Positions 56,020-64,000 of a stretch of 64,000 bases of DNA are shown piece after piece. Numbering within the stretch: position 1 is the first letter of the stretch; every line of letters begins with the position of its first letter. The notes beneath the pieces were generated by a model, which was not told the DNA's origin, did not search any database, and saw nothing but the letters and a program-made list of their open reading frames with translations. The position numbers and the translations under genes are program-made. The stretch comes from Apricaphanius iberus (lineage: Eukaryota > Chordata > Actinopteri > Cyprinodontiformes > Aphaniidae): the NCBI GenBank assembly GCA_028564705.1, contig JAPXFQ010000113.1, positions 1,612,001 through 1,676,000 of the forward strand, given 5' to 3'.

Positions 56020-57606
56020 TCAATTCAGTTTATTTATATAGCGCCGTTTCACAACAGATGTCATCTCAAGGCACTTTACAAGAAAAGTTATTACAATACA
56101 ATGTTTAATCTAGGAATTAGAGAACCACAGAAGATTGCGTCGTGACTTCTCAGCAATCCCTCACACTGAGCAAGCATGAAGCGACAGTGGAGAGCAAAAA
56201 CTCCCTTTTAACAGGAGGAAACCTCCAGCAGAACCAGGCTCAGCATAAGCGGTCAACTGCCAAGAACGTCTGGGTTTTGGAGAAGGCAGCAGACACACAG
56301 AAAGAGCAACAGAACTGATGCAGAAGCAGAAGTTGGTAGCAGGATGTGGAGAACGTTCCTCCACTGGAATGCCATCTTAGTCAGGGTCGTCAAGCAGGGC
56401 GGGTCAGGAGCACCTACTGTAGGAAGAGATTAAGAGAAAACAGGTTAGCACTTGAATTGACAGCTCATCATGCAGTTGGGGAGAAGTAGGAGAGAGAAAG
56501 TAGGAACTGTCTCTAATAATGTCCTCCAACAGCCTAGCCTAAGGCAGCAAAGTTACTAACATTAACCTGTCTCCTAGCTACTAGGAGACCTAGCTACTAA
56601 CACTCTCTACCTGGCTTACCTTAATCTATCTCTACCTAGCTACTCTACCTCTTCCTATCTCTTCCTAGCTTTTGACACTCTACTTGACTACTAACATTAA
56701 TCTATCTCTTCCTAGCTACCTGTCTCTAACTACATATTAACATATCTCTAACTGTAAGCTTTGTCAAAGAGGAAAGTTTTAAGCCTAGTTTTAAAGATAG
56801 ACAAGTTGTCTGCTTCACGAACCAACCCTGGGAGCCGGTTCCATAGGAGGGGAGCCTGATAGCTGAAAGATCTGCCACCCATTCTACTTTTAGAAATCCT
56901 AGGAACTACCAGTAAACCTGCAGTCTGAGAGCGAAGGGCCCTGTTAGGAACATATGGAACAATCAGGTCTCTTATGTATGATGGAGCTAGATTATTAAGA
57001 GCTTTATATGTCAGAAGGAGGATCTTGAATTCTATTCTAGATTTTACTGGGAGCCAGTGAAGAGAAGCTAAAACAGGGGAAATGTGATCTCTTCTTCTTT
57101 TATTCATTAGAACCCTTGCAGCAGCATTTTGGACGAACTGAAGATTTGTAATTGTATTCTGTGGACTACCTGAAAATAAAGAGTTACAGTGATCCAGACT
57201 TGAAGTAACAAAGGCATGGACTAGTTTTTCAGCATCACTCATGGACAGGATGGTTCTAATTTTTGCAATATTCCTCAGGTGAAAAAAGGAAATCCTAGAG
57301 ACTTCTTTAATGTGAGATCTAAATGACATATCTTGGTCAAAAATTACACAGAGGTTCTTTGCTTTATTACTGGAGGCTAATTTAATGCGTCCAGGTGAAG
57401 GGGTTGACTAAGTAGTTTCTTTTTCAGAGCTTCTGGTCCAAAGACGACAACTTCTGTTTCATCTGAATTCAGAAGCAAGAAGTTTAGAGTCATCCAAGAT
57501 TTTATGTCTTCCTGACATGCCTGTGGTCTATCTAACTGATTGGATTCATCAGGATTTATGGATAGATATAGCTGTGTATCATCTGCGTAACTAACATCTA
57601 ACATTT
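56020..57606 (-). mobile_element. 5'-truncated L2-type LINE
   Basis: On the - strand, the copy starts within the reverse transcriptase palm: SYADDTQLYLSINPDES, with the catalytic YADD at 57589-57578. After a frameshift near 57330-57377 comes the conserved C-terminal part (57329-56748): RNIAKIRTILSMSDAEKLVH, LQFVQNAAARVL, RDHISPVLASLHWLPVKSRI, SKSRMGGRSFSYQAPLLWNR and LKTFLFDKAYS. The 3' UTR includes actcccttttaacaggagga and ends near 56020 with ttcaattcagtttatttata (on +). 5' truncation is usual for LINE insertions. No target duplication was identified. Confidence 0.85.
56748..57329 (-). pseudogene. LINE reverse transcriptase C-terminal fragment
   Basis: This is the longest open part (193 residues) of the truncated L2-type LINE. 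It covers the region after the catalytic palm, ending in the usual FLFDKAYS. It lacks the endonuclease and most of the reverse transcriptase, and the YADD box lies in another frame, so it is not functional. Confidence 0.8.
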
Positions 57607-57654
57607 AACTGTCTAGAACATAATACTGCTGCTCAAGTTGTAATACAAAGTATC

Positions 57655-58560
57655 TCAAGATAGTCAATATGAGATTCTCTTTTTAACATCAGCTTTCAGG
57701 TTCCTGCCACAGATGTTCAATCAGATTTTGGTACATGGACTTTGTTGACCTGCTGGACGATGAGCTGCTGCACCAGTTTCAAGTCGTTTGCCGCAGGTTT
57801 TCTTCCAGAATTACCTGATAATGTGCTTTGATTAATATTCCTGTTCCTGTTGTTCCCACAGCATGATGGTGCCACCACTACGGTTCTCCATGGGGATGTT
57901 GTGTTCATGGTGAAGTGCAAAATTATTTTTCCACCACTTATTACATTTGGCCTCTTTACCAAAATTTTGCGTTTTGGTCGTATGTGAACAGTGCATCGCC
58001 TTCCACATGTATGCTGCATCCCCTGCATGTGATTCTTAAAATAATAAAAAATGTTCTTCTCACATTTCTGTAGAGACCAGATTTGTGAGGGGTTTGTTGA
58101 CTAATAGCTGTCCTGTGAATAGATTCTCCCAGCTAAACTGTGAATCTCTTCTGCAGGTCCTCCAAAGTTACCGAGTTACACTTCTCTACTTAATGCTCTG
58201 TTGTGCTTCTGGGTCTGTCATTTTAGGCTGAAAAATATGTATTGGTAGCTTATAGTTTTGCCATTGTCTTTCCATTCTCAAATTATAGTTTGAACCTTGT
58301 TTAGTTAGATGTTCAAAACTTGACATGTTGCTTCATGACCTAAGTCTACTTAGAACTTATCTACAATCTTGACCTGTCTGATGTTCCTTACTCTTTATGA
58401 TGCCATTTGTTCACTGATGTTCTCCAACAAACCTCTGATATTTCATAGAATAGCTGCATTTAAACACAGAGTTTAAATGACATACAGGTATATTTGATTT
58501 AGGGGTATAAAAATAAAGACATTTCTGCCAGTGTAAAGACATTTATCATTTTCTTCTGTC
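57655..58560 (-). mobile_element. Decayed Tc1-like transposon
   Basis: In antisense, it shows cagcatgatggtgccaccac, ggtcctccaaagttaccgag, tgatgccatttgttcactga, tgttctccaacaaacctctg and gatttaggggtataaaaata, in the order expected for the reverse strand of the Tc1-like family. Open frame 57717-58028 (-) is a short broken remnant (TTSPWRTVVVAPSCCGNN). Non-functional. Confidence 0.75.
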
Positions 58561-60040
58561 TTATATTGATGCACCAAAATACAATGGCTTGTTTTTTAGT
58601 TTTCTGCATTTCTAAAACTTGACAGTGGCACAGATGCGGGCTATAAATGTGTCTCTACTTGCAAATAATTTTGTGCATGGCACTGGAGAGATTCAGTAAG
58701 ATTGCTGTCATCCCTCAAGGAGCATAGGGGCAGTTAGAATGAAGTTTTGTCTAAAAGCATCTAAAACATTCCACAAAATCATGGGTTAGCTGTTAGTAAA
58801 TACAGGGGGAATGATAACAGAATGATTTTGTATTATTTGATCATGAGTGATGTTGTTAAATAGCAGCAACAATTTTTTTTTCAAAGATTAAGTTATTTAA
58901 AAAGGAAAGACATTGCTTTCAGGCAACATAATGAGCTCCTAAAAAATAGATAAAGCTTCAGATGTTGGAAACGCAGATGACACTGCACCTTCTTTCACGG
59001 TTCAAGTGCTAACAATAGGTCAGATGTTCAGACTACAGGTGTTTCTGTTACATCGTGAAAGAAAAACTTTTCATCTGTGATACAAATGGATAAAAGAAGT
59101 GTGAGGGGAGTTAAGGTCAGATGTGCTGTTATGGCAGTTCTACTTCCAGTTGTTTTCTCAGCATATGCATAAAAATGCACCAGTGTGAGGAGAAAAAAAG
59201 TAGAAGTAATATCAGAGCACTATTAAAGAGATTTAAATATTTTCTCAACACAAAATAAGCCAGTAGCAGCTGTTAGAAAAACATAGTGAATAAATTAAGC
59301 TGTAGAGTAAATCACTATTTTAAAAGCACAGCTATAACAGATGATTTCAGAGCATGTTGAGTAACTTCAAACTTAGAATACACATTTGTTTTATTTACCA
59401 TAATTATATGTAACATTATCACAAGAGCCTGTGATTTGCAGGACACTACAGCAGTGTTGTTAGTGTATATATCTCCAATGTGAAGTTGTTTTTATTCTGT
59501 GTGGTTTAAATATCAGTTGAAAATAGAGCCATTTATGCATAGTATAATACTACTGTTTGTTTGGTATAACAAAATCATTGTAGCTTTGTTCAGTTTAAGG
59601 TAAGATAAAAAAGCTAAAAGAGAATTGGACAGACTTGAATGTTTTTTTTTCTCTACTTTTTAATGGCCTGAAAATGTTTAAACTTAAGTTTCCTGTGTGT
59701 CGCCAACACTAAACACAATTACATCCATAACTGGAGTTTTGATACAAGGTAAGACTAGGAGTGGAGACTAGAATGTATAGCTTAATCAGCCATTTCATCT
59801 ATTGAGTTATAAAGCGCTTTAATACATCCAAATTAAGAGACTAAACCAAATAGCAGCAAAATCATAAAAATTCAAATGAATGACCTTACTGTTAGTTTGA
59901 AAATGGCAGCTTTTTTATCTGATCTAAAACGCTACACTAAGATGGAGGGAAATATTAGCAGAAAACCTTGAAGCTATTAAAGATCTTTACTGCAGTGAAA
60001 GTTCACCCTCCTGCAGTAGTACTGTAACTATTGTAACTAT
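58560..60040. other. Intergenic, nothing recognised
   Basis: AT-rich; no gene or repeat family identified. Confidence 0.5.
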
Positions 60041-60180
60041 TGTGTTACAAAGGAATGGTTTAGATCAAAGCACATCTGTCTGATAAAGCGGTCCAGCCAA
60101 ATCCCAGACCTGAATCCAGTGAATTCTGGGGAAAACATTCAAAATCTATGTTTACAGATGTTCTAAATGCGATCTGACTA
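60040..60180 (+). mobile_element. Tc1-like internal fragment
   Basis: aaaggaatggtttagatcaa agcaca... corresponds to the segment of Tc1-like transposase coding for the region before the catalytic glutamate, followed by atcccagacctgaatccagt (PDLNP-type codons). About 140 bp. Confidence 0.5.
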
Positions 60181-60317
60181 AGACTGAGCTATTTTGAGAA
60201 AAACAACAAGGAAAAAAGTCCAGTCTATAGACAAACAATCTGATACAGGCATACAATAAAGTATTGTATGATACACATTGTTTAAAATGGTATTTATTTA
60301 TAATAATAACGAACACA

Positions 60318-60345
60318 CATACATACTACTACTACTACTACTTCT
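60318..60345 (+). repeat. (ACT)n microsatellite
   Basis: Six or so ACT units (actactactactactactt) inside AT-rich sequence. Confidence 0.8.
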
Positions 60346-60479
60346 AAAAATAATAATAATGATTGTCATCAACATCATCACACTAATGAGAATAAACAAA
60401 ATGTTATATTTGTATTATAAACTATGTACTACAATAAAATATTATAGCTGCAACTGTAAAGATGTTTCTACAATGAGTT

Positions 60480-61950
60480 GATTTAAGGAGATGAATGCAA
60501 ATACAAACTGGTCGGATTTTTGTTTTTTCCCTCCCCCCAACCGCTATGGGCATCTTTGTGTTTATCCTTCAGATACGGGTTTGACCGGCACTCTGTAAGC
60601 TTGTGATTGTTTTTCATACATGTAATATGTAATGTAATATATCTGTTAAGATGTGTCTTTAAACTCTTTGAAAAAGTCTAATACGCTGCTGAAATGAATA
60701 TATTTTCCACTTGCTGCAGCTGTAGAAGCTAAGCTCTGTCTCATGCTTCACCACCCCCCTCACTCAACCACCTCACCGAAAGAAAAAAAAAAATCTCAAA
60801 TTTCTCAGAACAACTGGAGCTGAAGAGATTTATGGCATATTTTTTCTTTTAAGATGTTTTCTCCAGAAGTGCCTGCTATGTACATGTGAACACATGCATA
60901 CACAAAGGGATAATTCTTTACTTTAGCTGTGCATCACCGCCTCGGGAGCTTTTCATATCCGGAGATTTTATTGTACTTGCCCTATCTTAGTGATGTAAAG
61001 CTTACGGTGTGTGTGTGTGTGTATTTTGGGGGTGGTAATAGGCTGTTATTGGTTCTCCTTCCAGCAGAATTGTGCTGTTGAGACAGACATCGGGCTCAGG
61101 TGGGGTCGGACCTCAGGCTGAGTAACTGTGCATGTCATGTTCAGGAATGTGCTCGGCGACTGCTCTGATTAGATGCTGTTTTTTCTTCTCAGAAGGCCTC
61201 CAATGATAACAAAAGGCAGTAATTTTCTGCTGTATGTTACTTTATCGCTAAGCTTTATATTGTACTGCAACAGCAACAAATGATGGAAAGTAAAGAAAGT
61301 TGCTCCAATTATTTAAAAACTTTTAGTTGTTTCCACAGAACAGAAATATACATGGAGCAAAATTTCTTTTCAAGGTGCAAAGGAAAAGAATGCAAGTAGG
61401 TGAGAGTCTGTAGAAAAGCAGAAGGTAGATTCACAGTTCAGTAGTTCAAAGTCATCGATCTAACAGCCTTGCTTATAAGACCCCCCTAAAAAGAAACTAA
61501 AGCCTGCTAACAAAGATCTTTAACCCACTTCTTTTTCCGGTCATTGCACACCCTCAAATTGGTGTGTTGCAACATGGAAAAAATGCTCTTGCTGGGACAA
61601 TCTGACAGCAGCCCTGCAGCCCCACTCCCACTGCCTTCTCCTTTTTCAGGTTCTATCCCTGCAGCCATGTTAGGCTGTAAATATCGCCATGCTCTTTGTG
61701 GTACTAAAGCTTAAGTGGCCGACAGTCCCAAAAAAGCTGTGACTTTATATCCCCGCTGGAGTGAAGTGTGAGTTTTGACTCAAACTCCTAACCGTGTCCA
61801 GATGCAGCAGACGGCCCTAATTGGACCTGGAGCCAGTAAAATCCAGGACCCGTTCTGCTCAGCTCGTGTAACTGCCTGGCCCCTGGGTTGGCCTAAACTG
61901 CCCTTACAGAGCCTCTTTTATCCAAACTACAAAAAGAACTACAGTCCCTT
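60480..61950. other. Intergenic with small GT repeat
   Basis: No gene recognised. A GT microsatellite lies at about 61008-61024. A GC-richer stretch at 61.6-61.9 kb lacks recognisable coding sequence. Confidence 0.5.
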
Positions 61951-61954
61951 TCAG

Positions 61955-62065
61955 CACCACTCATACACTTTCGGCACTTTTGCTTTTTGTCACAAAGTAA
62001 CCACAAACCTCAATGTATTTTGTGATTTTATGAGATATACCTACACATAGTAATACATAAGTGCC
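61955..62065 (+). mobile_element. Tc1-like terminal fragment
   Basis: cacttttgctttttgtcaca, aagtaaccacaaacctcaat, gtattttgtgattttatgag and atacatac-like endings match the terminal region of the same Tc1-like family. Confidence 0.5.
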
Positions 62066-62499
62066 AAGGTAAGATGTTGTTGAGGACAGAGGCAGGCTAA
62101 AGACAGTTTTTCATAACTGACAGAAAACAAAAAGGAAACTCAGGAAACAGGATGAAAGCAAGAGTAGAAATCAGTTTAGGAAAATGATAACCAGAAACCA
62201 GGGAGCCAAAATGCTGTGGTGATATATTAGAGATATGGAAACCAGGAGAGTGCAATCAGCAGAATGAATAACAGGTTTTTGGGAAGCAACAAAAAAGGAA
62301 CTGGGAGACTTGGCAAAAAAAAAACTGGAATAACTAGAACATTTAACTGCAGATAAACAGAGCTAAAGAAAGAAAATACACAAATAACCCACAATAAAGA
62401 ACTTAGACAAAAGAGATCACAACATCCAGGAGCTCATGACACCATTTATTTAACAAATGAAAATAAGAAAGATTGGCATTTGCAATCTGCCTATCGAGT

Positions 62500-63071
62500 A
62501 CAAATAGACTATAGATAGACGGATTGGTAAGGCGTCTGCAGTAATGAAGGCGCTATACCGGTCTGTCGTAGTGAAGAGAAAGCTGAGCGAAAAGGCAAAG
62601 CTCTCAATTTATCCGTCGATCTACGTTCTTACCCTCATCTATGGTCACGAACTTTGGGTGGTGACCAAAAGAATGAGATCACGGATACAGGCGGCTGAAA
62701 TGAGTTTCCTCCGCAGGGTGGCTGGGTTCTCCCTCAGAGATATGATGAGAGGCTTGGTCATCCGGAGGGGGCTCAGAGTAGAGCCGCTGCTCCTCCACAT
62801 CGAGAGGAGCCAGTTGAGGTGGCTCAGGCATCTGGTCAGGATGGACACCTCCCTGGTGAGGTGTTCTGGGCACCTCCCACCAGGAGGAGACCCAGAGGAA
62901 GACCCAGGACTCTCCCGGCTTGCCTAGGCCAGCTCCTCAGGATTCCTCCCGAGGAGCTGGCCGAAGTGGCTGGGGAGAGGGAAGTCTGGGGCTCTCTGCT
63001 TAAGATGATGCCCCCGCGACCCGACCCCGGATAAGCAGAAGAAGATGGATGGATGGATGGATGGATGGATA
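62500..63071 (+). mobile_element. 5'-truncated Rex3-like (RTE) LINE ending in (GATG)n
   Basis: Bases 62544-62870 encode MKALYRSVVVKRKLSEKAKL, SIYVLTLIYGHELWVVTKRM, RSRIQAAEMSFLRRVAGFSL and VEPLLLHIERSQLRWLRHLV. After a frameshift, RRRPRGRPRT, then LAEVAGEREVWGSLLKMMPP and a stop near 63034. This is the usual C-terminal end of a very common fish LINE, and the tail of tandem GATG units (about 63040-63071) is characteristic of Rex3. The 5' part with the endonuclease and catalytic motifs is missing. Confidence 0.7.
63040..63071 (+). repeat. (ATGG)n tail
   Basis: Seven to eight ATGG units followed by imperfect gatagatggacgg, at the 3' end of the Rex3-like LINE. Confidence 0.85.
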
Positions 63072-63164
63072 GATGGACGGATAGTATTTTTAATCAAACC
63101 CCTTCAGTCATTAAAAAAACTTCCTTTTGGTGAAATGACCAGTCTTTAGGGTTAAGTCTCTAAA

Positions 63165-63810
63165 AGCTCAAAGTAGCTCAAGATCAGTGAGATTGGATGC
63201 ATCTACAAATATAAATTTTACAACTGATTCCCAATTGGATTTAGATCTGGACTTTAACTAGGCCATTCAAATGCAAGAAAAAGGCAATTTCTTGTGGAAG
63301 CACCTTGAATTGCCTTGTGTTGAAAGTGTGCTATACAAATAAAATTGCCTTGCCTTGCCTTCTTATTATTTAGCTCTGATTGCATGTTTAGGGTTTTAGT
63401 CCTGCTAGAAAGTGAACCTTCAACTTAAGATGTTTGCATCCATATTCTCAACAACTCTAATCAGCTCCTCTGTCTCTGCTAAATAAAATCCTCTCCATAG
63501 CATGATGCTCCCACCGCCAATCTGACCAGGTTCCTTTCTTCCACATTATGTCACCCAAGTGATTTGCGGCTAAATGTAATTGAATGGCTTTCACTTTCTC
63601 CTTACCTCTCTCCAATAAAGGCCTGATACATTTCCCCTAGATTTTATTTAAACGAATGAATGTAAACTTCCACAATGAAAATGTGTAAAAATTCTCCCTT
63701 TTACTTTTTTTTCTAACACTGAATGTTGATAGAGAAAAATATACTTTTGTTCTTCTAAGGCAACAAAGTGTGGAGAAGTGTTAATACTTTTGTAAGCCCC
63801 CGTTCCTATT
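63165..63810 (-). mobile_element. Decayed Tc1-like transposon with inserted tail repeat
   Basis: cagtgagattggatgcatct, gatttagatctggactttaa, gtttagggttttagtcctgc, agcatgatgctcccaccgcc and gtgttaatacttttgtaagc occur in the order of the antisense strand of the fish Tc1-like family. A short piece, cttgaattgccttgtgttga to ttgccttgccttgcc (about 63303-63360), interrupts it and looks like a retroposon tail. No reading frame survives. Confidence 0.65.
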
Positions 63811-64000
63811 CTTGTTTTCTCTGTCTCTGTTTGCTCTCGACAGCATTCCTGTGAAGAACGACCCATCAGGATTACGTGAAGCGTTTGAGAGAAGACGAAC
63901 AGTAAAGTTAAGTTATAAGCTCAAGCTGGGTTTGCTGAAAGGGTCAAAAGGTTGAGTGAAAGCAGAGGTCAGGGAGTGCGTGCTGTATATCAGGGCGTGT
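63810..64000. other. Right edge, nothing recognised
   Basis: No feature is supported in the last 190 bases. Confidence 0.5.

Noticed and set aside
57717..58028. A 103-codon open frame on the - strand
   Set aside because: It is a broken piece of a Tc1-like transposase region, not a gene.
61775..62050. A 91-codon open frame
   Set aside because: Its second half runs into a Tc1-like fragment and the first half has no recognisable similarity.
1..64000. CRISPR arrays, operons, prophage or other prokaryotic systems
   Set aside because: No regularly spaced repeats or bacterial genes; the window is clearly vertebrate nuclear DNA.

Overview
The window looks like chromosomal DNA of a ray-finned fish, probably a percomorph teleost. 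The genes are split by introns with GT/AG borders, the spacer is AT-rich, and the repeats are typical fish families: Tc1-like and hAT DNA transposons, tRNA-derived SINEs, an L2-type LINE and a Rex3-like LINE ending in (GATG)n. I see no prokaryotic, viral or CRISPR features.

Two vertebrate genes face each other tail to tail. On the + strand, bases 1-6930 hold the 3' part of USF3 (a very long bHLH transcription factor, formerly KIAA2018): two coding exons (open from base 2 to 2560, then 4644-6452), a 2.1 kb intron and a short 3' UTR. The bHLH end lies to the left of the window. On the - strand, BOC (brother of CDO, a Sonic hedgehog co-receptor) can be assembled completely from 17 coding exons between 28170 (ATG) and 9756 (stop). 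All splice phases agree and the product is 1046 residues: signal peptide, four Ig domains, three FnIII domains, one membrane helix and a tail of about 205 residues. A likely non-coding first exon sits at about 47349-47740, so intron 1 is about 19 kb and contains several GC-richer, motif-dense islands that look like conserved regulatory elements.

Mobile DNA fills much of the rest. The best preserved element is a complete Tc1/mariner transposon in the intron between the Ig2 and Ig3 exons (17043-18660). It has perfect 27-bp inverted ends, TA target duplications and an uninterrupted 347-residue transposase whose catalytic triad spacing is DD38E (D154, D244, E283), the hallmark of the recently described Intruder branch. 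A 535-bp non-autonomous hAT element with an 8-bp target duplication lies 51 bp away. A second hAT element is nested inside a decayed Tc1-like copy at 24.6-25.2 kb, and a tandem MITE dimer carrying a SINE-like insert lies at 41.5-42.3 kb.

Right of the BOC promoter (47.8-64 kb) I find no host gene. That stretch holds decayed LINEs (51.85-53.12 kb, 56.02-57.61 kb, 62.50-63.07 kb), several fragments of one old Tc1-like family, a SINE and simple repeats. I did not find an unknown multi-gene system. The observations most worth checking are the intact DD38E element, the extra intron in USF3, the USF3-BOC adjacency and the candidate enhancers in BOC intron 1.
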